This document shows positions 44,213 through 53,134 of a DNA stretch of 64,000 nt, piece after piece. The first letter of the stretch is position 1, and every line of letters begins with the position of its first letter. Origin of the DNA: Kitasatospora sp. SUK 42 (GTDB lineage: Bacteria; Actinomycetota; Actinomycetes; Streptomycetales; Streptomycetaceae); contig NZ_LFMD02000003.1 in the NCBI RefSeq assembly GCF_015776785.2, positions 333,788 through 397,787 on the forward strand, given 5' to 3'. Below the pieces are notes generated by a model. It made no database searches. It was not told the origin of the DNA and was given only the letters and a program-made list of their open reading frames with translations. Made by a program: the position numbers and the translations under genes.

Positions 44213-45937
44213 ATGGCCACCTCCCCCGAGACCGTCGAGCCCTCGGCCGACCGCCCCGCCGTCCCGCGCCCCGCCGCGACGCGCAAGGCGACCCGTCACC
44301 GCGGCGAGGGCCAGTGGGGCATGGGCCACTTCACCCCCCTGAACGCCAACGAGCAGTTCAAGAAGGACGACGACGGTCTCAATGTGCGGACACGTATTGA
44401 GACGATCTACGCGCACCGGGGCTTCGACTCGATCGACCCCAGCGACCTGCGCGGCCGGATGCGCTGGTGGGGCCTCTACACCCAGCGCAAGGAGGGCATC
44501 GACGGCGGCAAGACCGCGATCCTGGAGCCGCACGAGCTCGACGCCGAGTACTTCATGCTCCGCGTCCGGATCGACGGCGGCCGGCTGACGGTCCCCCAGC
44601 TGCGGGCGATCGCCGAGGTCTCCGAGCAGTACGCCCGGGGCACCGCCGACCTGACCGACCGCCAGAACATCCAGTACCACTGGATCCGGATCGAGGACGT
44701 CCCCGCGATCTGGCGGAAGCTGGAGGCCGTCGGCCTGTCCACCACCGAGGCCTGCGGCGACACCCCGCGCGTCATCCTCGGCTCCCCGGTGGCCGGGATC
44801 TCCGAGGACGAGATCATCGACGGCACCCCCGCCATCGAGGAGATCCAGCGCCGCTTCATCGGCAACCCGGACTTCTCCAACCTGCCGCGCAAGTTCAAGA
44901 GCGCGGTCTCCGGCTCCCCGCTGCTGGACGTCGCGCACGAGATCAACGACGTCTCCTTCGTCGGTGTGGTCCACCCCGAGCACGGCCCCGGCTTCGACCT
45001 GTGGGTCGGCGGCGGACTGTCCACCAACCCCAAGCTGGGCGTGCGCCTGGGCGCGTGGGTCCCGCTGGACGAGGTCCCGGACGTCTACGGCGGCGTCATC
45101 GGCATCTTCCGCGACTACGGCTACCGCCGCCTGCGCAACCGCGCCCGGCTGAAGTTCCTGGTCGCCGACTGGGGCGTGGAGAAGTTCCGTCAGGTGCTGG
45201 AGGACGAGTACCTCAAGTACCGGCTGGTCGACGGCCCCGCCCCCGCCGAGCCCGCCAGCCGCTGGCGCGACCACGTCGGCGTCCACCGGCAGAAGGACGG
45301 CCGCTACTACATCGGCTTCGCCCCGCGCGTCGGCCGGGTCGACGGCGAGCTGCTCGGCCGGATCGCCGACCTCGCCGAGGCCCACGGCAGCGACCGGGTG
45401 CGCACCACCGCCGAGCAGAAGATGCTCATCCTCGACGTCGCCGAGGAGCACGTCGACGCGGTGGTGGCCGGCCTGGAGGCGCTCGACCTGCGGGTCACCC
45501 CCTCGCCGTTCCGCCGCGGCACCATGGCCTGCACCGGCATCGAGTACTGCAAGCTCGCCATCGTCGAGACCAAGCAGCGCGGCCGCACCCTCATCGACGA
45601 GCTGGAGAAGCGCCTGCCGGACTTCGCCGAGCCGCTCACCATCAACATCAACGGCTGCCCCAACGCCTGCGCCCGCATCCAGGTCGCCGACATCGGCCTC
45701 AAGGGCCAGCTGGTCACCGACGAGCACGGCGAGCAGGTCGAGGGCTACCAGGTGCACCTGGGCGGCGCGCTCGGTCTGGAGGCCGGCCTCGGCCGCAAGA
45801 TCCGCGGCCTCAAGGTCACCAGCGAGGGCCTGCCCGACTACGTCGAGCGCCTGCTGACCCGCTACCAGGCCGACCGCACCGAGGGCGAGCGCTTCGCCCA
45901 GTGGGCGGCCCGCGCCACCGAGGAGCAGCTGTCGTGA
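44213..45937 (+). CDS. nirA: ferredoxin-dependent sulfite reductase (nitrite/sulfite reductase family)
   Basis: 574 residues with two ferredoxin-like half domains and the siroheme/[4Fe-4S] cysteines arranged as MACTGIEYC and INGCPNAC (about residues 440-490). The family reduces sulfite or nitrite by six electrons. The sulfur-gene context makes sulfite to sulfide the likely reaction. AAGGA 7 nt upstream supports the ATG at 44213. It is the first structural gene of the sulfur locus, and its siroheme would need the chelatase encoded at 53135. The gene is followed directly by an inserted repeat element. Confidence 0.92.
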   Translation: MATSPETVEPSADRPAVPRPAATRKATRHRGEGQWGMGHFTPLNANEQFKKDDDGLNVRTRIETIYAHRGFDSIDPSDLRGRMRWWGLYTQRKEGIDGGKTAILEPHELDAEYFMLRVRIDGGRLTVPQLRAIAEVSEQYARGTADLTDRQNIQYHWIRIEDVPAIWRKLEAVGLSTTEACGDTPRVILGSPVAGISEDEIIDGTPAIEEIQRRFIGNPDFSNLPRKFKSAVSGSPLLDVAHEINDVSFVGVVHPEHGPGFDLWVGGGLSTNPKLGVRLGAWVPLDEVPDVYGGVIGIFRDYGYRRLRNRARLKFLVADWGVEKFRQVLEDEYLKYRLVDGPAPAEPASRWRDHVGVHRQKDGRYYIGFAPRVGRVDGELLGRIADLAEAHGSDRVRTTAEQKMLILDVAEEHVDAVVAGLEALDLRVTPSPFRRGTMACTGIEYCKLAIVETKQRGRTLIDELEKRLPDFAEPLTININGCPNACARIQVADIGLKGQLVTDEHGEQVEGYQVHLGGALGLEAGLGRKIRGLKVTSEGLPDYVERLLTRYQADRTEGERFAQWAARATEEQLS

Positions 45938-45942
45938 GTGAG

Positions 45943-46037
45943 TGCAGCATGGGGGTCCCCCCGGCCGAAGGCTGGGGGAGAACCAATCAGGCAGGGCGTG
46001 TTCGCGAAGCGAACGCCGAGCGCAGCGAGGTGGGCGA
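45943..46037 (+). mobile_element. MITE-like palindromic insert flanked by an 8-bp duplication
   Basis: About 95 bp lie between two copies of TGAGTGAG (45935-45942 and 46038-46045). The insert contains GGGGGTCCCCCC, a hairpin with arms GGCC and GGCT-type flanks around GAA, and a second perfect hairpin (GTTCGC, loop GAA, GCGAAC at 46000-46014). It resembles small intergenic palindromic elements of streptomycete genomes. Its right end supplies GAGGTGGG and the ATG used by the next gene. Confidence 0.65.
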
Positions 46038-46219
46038 TGAGTGAGCGTGCCGCCCCCTTCTTCTGCCCGTACTGCGGGGACGAGGACCTGCGCCCGTCCG
46101 AGGCCGGGCACGGCGCCTGGGAGTGCCACGGCTGCCGCCGGGCCTTCCAGCTGAAGTTCCTCGGCCTGCTGTCCGCGACCAACCACGGGGGTGCGTCCCA
46201 TGAGCAGCACCGCGACTGA
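46037..46219 (+). CDS. zinc-ribbon mini-protein of the sulfur locus
   Basis: 60 residues with two Cys-x2-Cys pairs (Cys10/13 and Cys30/33) forming a zinc ribbon. A small ORF at this position, between nirA and cysH, is usual in streptomycete sulfur loci. The function is not established. The ATG appears to come from the inserted element. Without the insert, the start would have been a GTG overlapping the nirA stop codon (GTGAGTGAGCG). The ORF overlaps the cysH start by 20 bp. Confidence 0.75.
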   Translation: MSERAAPFFCPYCGDEDLRPSEAGHGAWECHGCRRAFQLKFLGLLSATNHGGASHEQHRD

Positions 46220-46901
46220 CTACGAGGAGACGGCGGTACGGGCCGGCCGCGAACTGGAGGAGGCCACGGCGCAGGAGATCCTGCGCTGGGCCGCCGACAC
46301 CTTCGGCGGGCGGTTCTGCGTCACCTCCTCCATGGAGGACGCGGTGGTGGCCCACCTCGCCTCCTCGGTGTTCCCCGGCGTGGACGTGGTGTTCCTGGAC
46401 ACCGGCTACCACTTCGCGGAGACCATCGGCACCCGCGACGCGGTGGCCGCGACCATGCCGGTCAACGTCATCACCCTGACCCCGCGCCAGAGCGTGGCCG
46501 AGCAGGACGCCGAGTACGGGCCGAACCTGCACGACCGCGACCCGGACCTGTGCTGCTCGCTGCGCAAGGTCGAGCCGCTGAACCGCGGCCTCGGCGGCTA
46601 CGACGCCTGGGCCACCGGGCTGCGCCGCGACGAGTCGCCGTCCCGGGCGAACACCCCGGTGGTGTCCTGGGACGCCCGCCGCCGCAAGGTCAAGATCGCC
46701 CCGATCGCCCGGTGGACGCAGGAGGACGTGGACGCCTACGTCGCCGCCAACGGCGTGCTGCTCAACCCGCTGCTGTGGGAGGGCTACACCTCGATCGGCT
46801 GCTCGCCGCTGTCCTGCACCCGCAAGCCCGCCGAGGGCGAGGACGCCCGCGCCGGCCGCTGGTCCGGCTCGGGCAAGACCGAGTGCGGCATCCACCTCTG
46901 A
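46200..46901 (+). CDS. cysH: phosphoadenylyl/adenylyl-sulfate reductase
   Basis: 233 residues. The PP-loop-like start has TSSMEDAVVAH, followed by FLDTGYHFAETIGTRD. Iron-sulfur cysteines are Cys118-Cys119, then Cys201 and Cys206, and the catalytic Cys229 is in KTECGIHL. Presence of the Cys-Cys pair indicates an APS reductase with a [4Fe-4S] cluster. The second pair is spaced by four residues (CSPLSC) rather than the normal two (CxxC), which is unusual. It converts APS to sulfite using thioredoxin. No independent ribosome site is clear; coupling to the mini-protein is likely. Confidence 0.9.
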   Translation: MSSTATDYEETAVRAGRELEEATAQEILRWAADTFGGRFCVTSSMEDAVVAHLASSVFPGVDVVFLDTGYHFAETIGTRDAVAATMPVNVITLTPRQSVAEQDAEYGPNLHDRDPDLCCSLRKVEPLNRGLGGYDAWATGLRRDESPSRANTPVVSWDARRRKVKIAPIARWTQEDVDAYVAANGVLLNPLLWEGYTSIGCSPLSCTRKPAEGEDARAGRWSGSGKTECGIHL

Positions 46902-46933
46902 CCCATCGTCAACCATTCAGTGAGGAAGACACC

Positions 46934-47530
46934 GTGACAGCTCACACCCTGGCAGCCGACGGAGCCGCAGAGGCGGCCCGCACGGCCGCCCCCTGCGAGC
47001 GCGGCGCCACCGTGTGGCTGACCGGGCTGCCGAGCGCCGGCAAGACCACGCTGGCCTTCGCGCTGGCCGAGCGGCTGCGCGCCGAGGGCCACAGGGTGGA
47101 GGTCCTGGACGGCGACGAGATCCGCGAGTTCCTCTCCAAGGGCCTCGGCTTCTCCCGCGAGGACCGGCACACCAACGTGACCCGGATCGGCTTCGTCGCC
47201 GAGAAGCTGGCGTCGAACGGCGTCAAGGTCCTCGCCCCGGTGATCGCCCCGTTCGCGGACTCGCGCGCCGCGGTGCGCGAGCGGCACGCGGCGGCCGGCA
47301 CCGAGTTCCTGGAGGTGCACGTGGCCACGCCGGTGGAGCTGTGCGCCGAGCGGGACGTCAAGGGCCTGTACGCGAAGCAGGCGGCCGGCGAGATCTCCGG
47401 CCTGACCGGCGTGGACGACCCGTACGAGGCCCCCGTGGACCCGGAGCTGCGCCTCCAGACGCGGGGCCGCGCGGTCGCCGAGTCCGCCGCCGAGCTGCAC
47501 GCCTTCCTGACCGAGAGGGGCCTCGCATGA
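46934..47530 (+). CDS. cysC: adenylylsulfate kinase
   Basis: 198 residues. The P-loop is GLPSAGKTT (about 30-38), followed by LDGDEIREFLSKGLGFS and RHTNVTRIGFVAEKL, all standard for APS kinase, which makes PAPS from APS and ATP. An APS reductase pathway does not need PAPS, so this enzyme may supply sulfotransferases instead. GAGGAAG lies 6 nt before the GTG. Its stop overlaps the cysD start by 4 bp. Confidence 0.93.
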   Translation: MTAHTLAADGAAEAARTAAPCERGATVWLTGLPSAGKTTLAFALAERLRAEGHRVEVLDGDEIREFLSKGLGFSREDRHTNVTRIGFVAEKLASNGVKVLAPVIAPFADSRAAVRERHAAAGTEFLEVHVATPVELCAERDVKGLYAKQAAGEISGLTGVDDPYEAPVDPELRLQTRGRAVAESAAELHAFLTERGLA

Positions 47531-48465
47531 CCACCGCGACCGACAGCCCGGTCCGCGCCGGAGACTCCCCCTTCGCGCTGTCCCACCTGGACGCGCTGGA
47601 GGCGGAGTCGGTGCACGTCTTCCGCGAGGTCGCGGGGGAGTTCGAACGCCCGGTGATCCTGTTCTCCGGCGGCAAGGACTCCATCGTCATGCTGCACCTG
47701 GCCCTCAAGGCCTTCCACCCCGCGGCGATCCCGTTCTCCCTGCTGCACGTCGACACCGGCCACAACTTCCCCGAGGTCATCGCCTACCGCGACCGCGTCG
47801 TGGCGCAGCACAACCTGCGCCTGCACGTCGCCCACGTCCAGGACTTCATCGACCGCGGCGTGCTGCGCGAACGCCCCGACGGCACCCGCAACCCGCTCCA
47901 GACCGTCCCGCTCCTGGACGCGATCGAGAAGAACCGTTTCGACGCGGTCTTCGGCGGCGGACGCCGCGACGAGGAGAAGGCCCGCGCCAAGGAGCGCGTC
48001 TTCTCCCTGCGCGACGAGTTCGGAGCCTGGGACCCGCGCCGCCAGCGCCCCGAACTGTGGTCCCTCTACAACGGCCGCCACGCCGTCGGCGAACACGTCC
48101 GCGTCTTCCCCCTGTCCAACTGGACGGAGCTGGACGTCTGGCAGTACATCGAACGCGAGAGCATCGAGCTGCCGCAGATCTACTACGCCCACGAGCGCGA
48201 CGTCTTCGCCCGCAGCGGCATGTGGCTGACCGCCGGCGAGTGGGGCGGGCCCAGGGACGACGAGCCGGTCGAGCGCCGCCTGGTCCGCTACCGCACCGTC
48301 GGCGACATGTCCTGCACCGGCGCCGTCGACTCCGACGCCACCACCATCGAAGCCGTCATCGCCGAGATCGCCGCCTCCCGCCTCACCGAACGCGGCGCCA
48401 CCCGCGCCGACGACAAGCTCTCCGAGGCCGCGATGGAAGACCGCAAGCGCGAGGGGTACTTCTAA
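47527..48465 (+). CDS. cysD: sulfate adenylyltransferase subunit 2
   Basis: 312 residues with the ATP-pyrophosphatase motif SGGKDS (about 46-51), HVDTGHNFPE and the GGGRRDEEKARAKER region. With CysN it forms ATP sulfurylase, which makes APS from sulfate and ATP, driven by GTP hydrolysis. Its ATG overlaps the cysC stop (ATGA), and cysN begins 3 bp after its own stop, so the operon is tight. Length and motifs are normal for the family. Confidence 0.95.
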   Translation: MTTATDSPVRAGDSPFALSHLDALEAESVHVFREVAGEFERPVILFSGGKDSIVMLHLALKAFHPAAIPFSLLHVDTGHNFPEVIAYRDRVVAQHNLRLHVAHVQDFIDRGVLRERPDGTRNPLQTVPLLDAIEKNRFDAVFGGGRRDEEKARAKERVFSLRDEFGAWDPRRQRPELWSLYNGRHAVGEHVRVFPLSNWTELDVWQYIERESIELPQIYYAHERDVFARSGMWLTAGEWGGPRDDEPVERRLVRYRTVGDMSCTGAVDSDATTIEAVIAEIAASRLTERGATRADDKLSEAAMEDRKREGYF

Positions 48466-48468
48466 CCC

Positions 48469-49800
48469 ATGACCACCACCAGCCACGAAGCCACCGCCAC
48501 CTCCCTGCTGCGCTTCGCCACCGCCGGCTCCGTCGACGACGGCAAGTCCACCCTCGTCGGCCGCCTCCTGCACGACTCCAAGTCGGTGCTCGCCGACCAG
48601 CTGGAGGCCGTCGAGCACGCGTCCCGCAACCGGGGCCAGGAGGCGCCCGACCTCGCGCTGCTCACCGACGGCCTGCGGGCCGAGCGCGAGCAGGGCATCA
48701 CCATCGACGTCGCCTACCGCTACTTCGCCACCCCCCGGCGCCGGTTCATCCTCGCCGACACCCCCGGCCACGTGCAGTACACGCGCAACATGGTCACCGG
48801 CGCCTCCACCGCGGAGCTCGCCGTCGTCCTGGTCGACGCCCGCAACGGCGTGGTCGAGCAGACCCGCCGCCACGCCGCCGTCGCCGCCCTGCTGCGCGTG
48901 CCGCACGTGGTGCTGGCCGTCAACAAGATGGACCTGGTCGACTACGCCGAACCGGTGTTCGCCGCCATCGCCGCCGAGTTCACCGCCTACGCGGCCTCGC
49001 TCGGCGTCGAGGACGTCCTGGCGGTCCCGATCTCGGCCCTCGCCGGGGACAACGTCGTCGAGCCCTCCGCCCACATGGACTGGTACGGCGGCCCGACGCT
49101 GCTGGAGCACCTGGAGACCGTCCCGGTCGGCAGCGACCCGAGCTCCGAGCCGGCCCGCTTCCCGGTGCAGTACGTGATCCGCCCGCAGACCGAGGAGCAC
49201 CCCGACTACCGCGGCTACGCGGGCCAGCTGGCCTCCGGCGTGCTGCGGGTCGGCGACACCGTCACCGTCCTGCCGTCCGGCCACACCACCACCATCGCCG
49301 GGATCGACGCGCTGGGCCGCGAGACCGATCTCGCCTGGGCCCCGCAGTCCGTGACCGTCCGCCTCGCCGACGACCTCGACATCTCCCGCGGCGACCTCAT
49401 CGCCGCCGGGGCGGCCCCCGCCCCGACCAAGGACATCGAGGCCACCGTCAGCCACCTCAACGAGCGGCCGCTGCGCGCCGGCGACAAGGTGCTGCTCAAG
49501 CACACCACCCGCACCGTGCGGGCGCTGGTCAAGGAGATCTCCTACCGCATCGACATCGACAGCCTCGAACAGCGCAGCGGCGCCGAGGGGTTGAACGTCA
49601 ACGACATCGGCCACGTGCGCCTGCGCACCGCCGAGCCGCTGGCCCTCGACGCCTACCACGACAACCGCCGCACCGGATCGTTCCTGCTGATCGACCCGGC
49701 GGACGGCACCACCCTCACCGCCGGCATGGCGGGCGAGGCCTTCGAGACCGTACGCACCACCGACGCACCCGACGCATCCGAAGAGGAGGACTGGGTCTGA
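48469..49800 (+). CDS. cysN: sulfate adenylyltransferase subunit 1 (GTPase)
   Basis: 443 residues of the EF-Tu-like CysN family. GTPase motifs are SVDDGKST (G1), GITIDVAYR (G2), DTPGHVQYTRNM (G3) and NKMDL (G4). Two beta-barrel domains follow (about 220-430). It regulates and drives CysD. It is the single-domain form without a fused CysC, which matches the separate cysC upstream. Confidence 0.95.
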   Translation: MTTTSHEATATSLLRFATAGSVDDGKSTLVGRLLHDSKSVLADQLEAVEHASRNRGQEAPDLALLTDGLRAEREQGITIDVAYRYFATPRRRFILADTPGHVQYTRNMVTGASTAELAVVLVDARNGVVEQTRRHAAVAALLRVPHVVLAVNKMDLVDYAEPVFAAIAAEFTAYAASLGVEDVLAVPISALAGDNVVEPSAHMDWYGGPTLLEHLETVPVGSDPSSEPARFPVQYVIRPQTEEHPDYRGYAGQLASGVLRVGDTVTVLPSGHTTTIAGIDALGRETDLAWAPQSVTVRLADDLDISRGDLIAAGAAPAPTKDIEATVSHLNERPLRAGDKVLLKHTTRTVRALVKEISYRIDIDSLEQRSGAEGLNVNDIGHVRLRTAEPLALDAYHDNRRTGSFLLIDPADGTTLTAGMAGEAFETVRTTDAPDASEEEDWV

Positions 49801-49910
49801 TGCCCAGCGAGGCGTTCTCGGGCATGGACAAGGAAGGCGGCCGCATCGGCAGCGGCGTCCTCGGCAGCGGCCAGGGCGGCCTGACCCGATGTGTGGGCCG
49901 ACAGGGCTGA
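49800..49910 (+). CDS. doubtful 36-codon ORF after cysN
   Basis: An ATG overlapping the cysN stop codon (TGATG) opens 36 codons rich in Gly and Ser, ending at 49910. The overlap could allow coupled translation, but there is no recognisable domain and the codons resemble spacer DNA. The rest of the gap to the binding-protein gene (49911-50041) shows no hairpin or leader ORF. Confidence 0.2.
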   Translation: MPSEAFSGMDKEGGRIGSGVLGSGQGGLTRCVGRQG

Positions 49911-50041
49911 TCCCGCCCTGTCACCGGGCCGCTCCCCACGGCAGCCCGGCTTGCCCCGGCGCCCGACCGCCGCGAGCACCACCTTCCCGACCGTCCGCCC
50001 GGGACCGCCTCCTGACGGTCCGTCCGCGAACAGGACTCACC

Positions 50042-51205
50042 ATGGCACCGAACCTGGCACCCTCCCATACCTTCTCCCGCCCCAACGCCGGTCGGATCAG
50101 ACGCCACGCGGCCGCCGCCGTCGCCGGCCTGACCGCCGTGGCGCTGCTGTCGGCCTGCGGCTACGGCTCCAAGGCGGACGACAAGTCCTCCGGCGGCACG
50201 CCCAACTCCACCGCCGCGGCCGGGGCTTCGGACGCCAAGCTCTCCGCCGACACCGTGAAGATCGGCTACTTCGCCAACCTGACCCACGGCACCCCGCTGG
50301 TCGGCCTCCAGGAGGGCATCCTCCAGAAGGAGCTGGGCTCCACCCAGATCAAGACCCAGGTCTTCAACGCGGGCCCGGCCGAGATCGAGGCGCTCAACGC
50401 CGGCTCCATCGACATCGGCTGGATCGGCCCCTCCCCCGCGATCAACGGCTACACCAAGTCCGACGGCAAGTCGCTGCGGATCATCGGCGGTTCCGCCTCC
50501 GGTGGGGTCAAGCTGGTGGTCAACCCGGACAAGATCTCCTCGCTGGACGACCTCAAGGGCAAGAAGATCGCCACCCCGCAGCTGGGCAACACCCAGGACG
50601 TGGCACTGCTCAACTACCTGGCGGGCAAGGGCTACAAGGTCGACGCGGCCTCCGGCGCGGGCGACGTGTCCGTGGTGCGCACCGACAACAAGGTCACCCC
50701 GGACGCGTACCGGCAGGGCTCGATAGACGGCGCCTGGGTGCCCGAGCCGACCGCCTCCAAGCTGGTCACCCTCGGTGCGAAGGTCCTGCTCAACGAGAAG
50801 GACGTCTGGCCCGACAAGAAGTTCGTGATCACCAACATCATCGTCTCCCAGAAGTTCCTCAAGGAGCACCCGGACGTGGTGGAGGCCGTGCTGCGCGGCT
50901 CGGTGAACGCCAACGCCTTCATCAAGGCGAACCCGGACAAGGCCAAAACCGACGCCAACGAGGCGATCAAGAAGGAGCTCGGCAACGCGCTGGAGCCGGC
51001 CGTCCTCGACCCGGCCTGGGCCGACATCGACTTCCTGGACGACCCGCTGGCGAACACCCTGCAGGCCGAGGCCGACCACGCCGTGACCGCCGGGCTCCTC
51101 AAGAAGCCCAACCTGGACGGCATCTACGACCTCACCCTGCTGAACAAGGTCCTCGCCGCCAAGGGCCAGGCCGCCGTCGCGGACGCCGGGCTCGGCGTCA
51201 AGTAG
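50042..51205 (+). CDS. ssuA: ABC transporter substrate-binding lipoprotein (sulfonate/sulfate-type)
   Basis: 387 residues. A lipoprotein signal ends at LLSACG (Cys about 39). The mature part is a periplasmic-binding fold of the SsuA/TauA (NMT1-like) type, with IKIGYF-type start (VKIGYFANLTHGTPL), FNAGPAEIEALNAGSIDIGW and GAWVPEPTASKL. It would capture a sulfur compound outside the membrane for the ATPase and permease encoded next. The exact substrate (aliphatic sulfonate, sulfate or thiosulfate) is not certain. AGGA lies upstream of the ATG. Confidence 0.85.
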   Translation: MAPNLAPSHTFSRPNAGRIRRHAAAAVAGLTAVALLSACGYGSKADDKSSGGTPNSTAAAGASDAKLSADTVKIGYFANLTHGTPLVGLQEGILQKELGSTQIKTQVFNAGPAEIEALNAGSIDIGWIGPSPAINGYTKSDGKSLRIIGGSASGGVKLVVNPDKISSLDDLKGKKIATPQLGNTQDVALLNYLAGKGYKVDAASGAGDVSVVRTDNKVTPDAYRQGSIDGAWVPEPTASKLVTLGAKVLLNEKDVWPDKKFVITNIIVSQKFLKEHPDVVEAVLRGSVNANAFIKANPDKAKTDANEAIKKELGNALEPAVLDPAWADIDFLDDPLANTLQAEADHAVTAGLLKKPNLDGIYDLTLLNKVLAAKGQAAVADAGLGVK

Positions 51206-51413
51206 CGCCCGCGGCGGCGCCGTTCGCCGCGGCGCCGTTCGCCCCCCGACCCCGAGGTCCGGCCCCGCCCGCCCGGTCGATCCCCGATCGATGCCCACCG
51301 GGGTGGGCGGGGCCCGGACCACGGCCCCGATCCCGCAGCCCTCTCCCTCCCCCCTCCCTGCCCGCCGACGGGCGGAGGAGGAGCCCACGACCACTCACGC
51401 AGGAGGTGCCCTG

Positions 51414-52217
51414 ATGACCTCGGCACTGACCACCTCGGCGGACGCGCCCGGCGCCGACGCCCCCGGCGGCGCGCCCGCCGTCCGGATCTCGCACGTGCAC
51501 AAGTCCTTCGGCCGCCCGGGCGCCCAGACCCACGTGCTGGACGACATCACCCTCGACGTCGCACCCGGCGAGTTCGTCACCCTGCTCGGCGCCTCGGGCT
51601 GCGGCAAGTCCACCCTGCTCAACCTGGTCGCCGACCTCGACCAGCCCACCCGCGGCACGATCGAGGTGACCGGCGGCCGCCCCGCCCTGATGTTCCAGGA
51701 GCACGCGCTGTTCCCCTGGCTCACCGCCGGGAAGAACATCGAGCTCGCCCTCAAGCTGGCCGGCGTGCCGCGCCCCGAGCGCCGCGCCGAGGCCGAGCGC
51801 CTCCTCGAACTCGTCCGCCTGGACGGCGCGTACGGCAAGCGGGTGCACGAGCTGTCCGGCGGCATGCGCCAGCGCGTGGCGATGGCCCGCGCGCTCGCCC
51901 AGGGCAGCAAGGTGCTGCTGATGGACGAGCCGTTCGCGGCGCTCGACGCCATCACCCGCGACGTGCTGCACGACGAGATCACCCGGATCTGGGCCGAGCG
52001 GAAGCTGTCCGTCCTGTTCGTCACCCACAACGTGCGCGAGGCGGTGCGCCTGGCGCAGCGCGTCGTGCTGCTCTCCTCCCGGCCCGGCCGGGTCGCCCGC
52101 GAGTGGCGGATCGACCTGCCGCAGCCGCGCCGCATCGAGTCCGCGGGCGTGGCCGACCTGTCCATCGAGATCACCGAAGAACTGCGTGGGGAGATCCGTC
52201 GCCATGGCCAGCACTGA
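51414..52217 (+). CDS. ssuB: ABC transporter ATP-binding protein (sulfonate/sulfate-type)
   Basis: 267 residues with all ABC motifs: Walker A GASGCGKST, Q-loop LMFQEHALFPW, signature LSGGMRQRV, Walker B VLLMDEPF and the H-loop FVTHNVREA. AGGAGGTG 5 nt upstream makes the ATG firm. It overlaps the permease start by 14 bp. It powers uptake of the compound bound by the preceding lipoprotein. Confidence 0.92.
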   Translation: MTSALTTSADAPGADAPGGAPAVRISHVHKSFGRPGAQTHVLDDITLDVAPGEFVTLLGASGCGKSTLLNLVADLDQPTRGTIEVTGGRPALMFQEHALFPWLTAGKNIELALKLAGVPRPERRAEAERLLELVRLDGAYGKRVHELSGGMRQRVAMARALAQGSKVLLMDEPFAALDAITRDVLHDEITRIWAERKLSVLFVTHNVREAVRLAQRVVLLSSRPGRVAREWRIDLPQPRRIESAGVADLSIEITEELRGEIRRHGQH

Positions 52218-53127
52218 CACCACCCCCGTCCTGGACCAGGACGACGAGGCCGCGCGGGGCGCGAACGACACCGACACCGCCGGCGTCGGCGCCGGCCTGG
52301 ACGCCCTCGACTCGGTCGCCGCGCAGCGCAGTTCGCTCGGCGAGGTGCTGCGCGGCAAGGCGCTGCCGCCGCTGATCGGCGTGCTGGTGGTGCTCGCGCT
52401 GTGGCAGGCCGCGTACAGCCTGCACCTCACCTCCTCGTACAAGCTGCCCAGTCCGGCGGACGTGTGGCACTCCGCGCAGGACCTCTGGTACCAGGGCACG
52501 CTGTTCTCGATCGTCTGGACCAGCGTCTGGCGCGGCCTGTCCGGCTTCCTCCTCGCCGTCGTCATCGGCACCCCGATCGGCCTGCTGGTCGCCCGCATCC
52601 GGCCGGTGCGCACCGCGATCGGGCCGGTGCTCCAGGGCCTCCAGTCGCTGCCGTCGGTCGCCTGGGTGCCGGCCGCGGTGATCTGGCTGGGCATCAACGA
52701 CTCGATGATGTACGCGGTGATCCTGCTGGGCGCCGTCCCGTCCATCGCCAACGGGCTGGTGGCCGGCATCGACCAGGTGCCGCCGCTGTTCCTGCGGGCC
52801 GGGCGCACCATCGGCGCCACCGGCCTGACCGGGGCCCGGCACATCCTCATCCCGGCCGCGCTGCCCGGCTACCTGGCCGGGCTCAAGCAGGGCTGGGCGT
52901 TCTCCTGGCGCTCGCTGATGGCCGCCGAGCTGGTCGCCTCCTCCCCCGACCTCGGGCGGGGCCTGGGCCGCTTCCTGGAGGACCAGCGCGAGCTCTCCGA
53001 CATGTCCGGGGTGCTGCTCGGCATCGTCCTCATCCTGTTCGTCGGCATCGCCATCGAACTGCTGGTCTTCACCCCGGTCGAGCGCCGGGTGCTGCGCAAC
53101 CGCGGCCTGCTGGCCGCCACCAAGTGA
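52204..53127 (+). CDS. ssuC: ABC transporter permease (sulfonate/sulfate-type)
   Basis: 307 residues. A disordered acidic start precedes about six membrane helices from residue 60 on. The inner-membrane component loop (EAA-like) is seen in FLRAGRTIGATGLTGARHILIPAALPGYLAG in two short blocks. It belongs to the SsuC/TauC group and forms the channel of the importer. The start overlaps ssuB. Confidence 0.9.
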   Translation: MASTDTTPVLDQDDEAARGANDTDTAGVGAGLDALDSVAAQRSSLGEVLRGKALPPLIGVLVVLALWQAAYSLHLTSSYKLPSPADVWHSAQDLWYQGTLFSIVWTSVWRGLSGFLLAVVIGTPIGLLVARIRPVRTAIGPVLQGLQSLPSVAWVPAAVIWLGINDSMMYAVILLGAVPSIANGLVAGIDQVPPLFLRAGRTIGATGLTGARHILIPAALPGYLAGLKQGWAFSWRSLMAAELVASSPDLGRGLGRFLEDQRELSDMSGVLLGIVLILFVGIAIELLVFTPVERRVLRNRGLLAATK

Positions 53128-53134
53128 GGCACCG

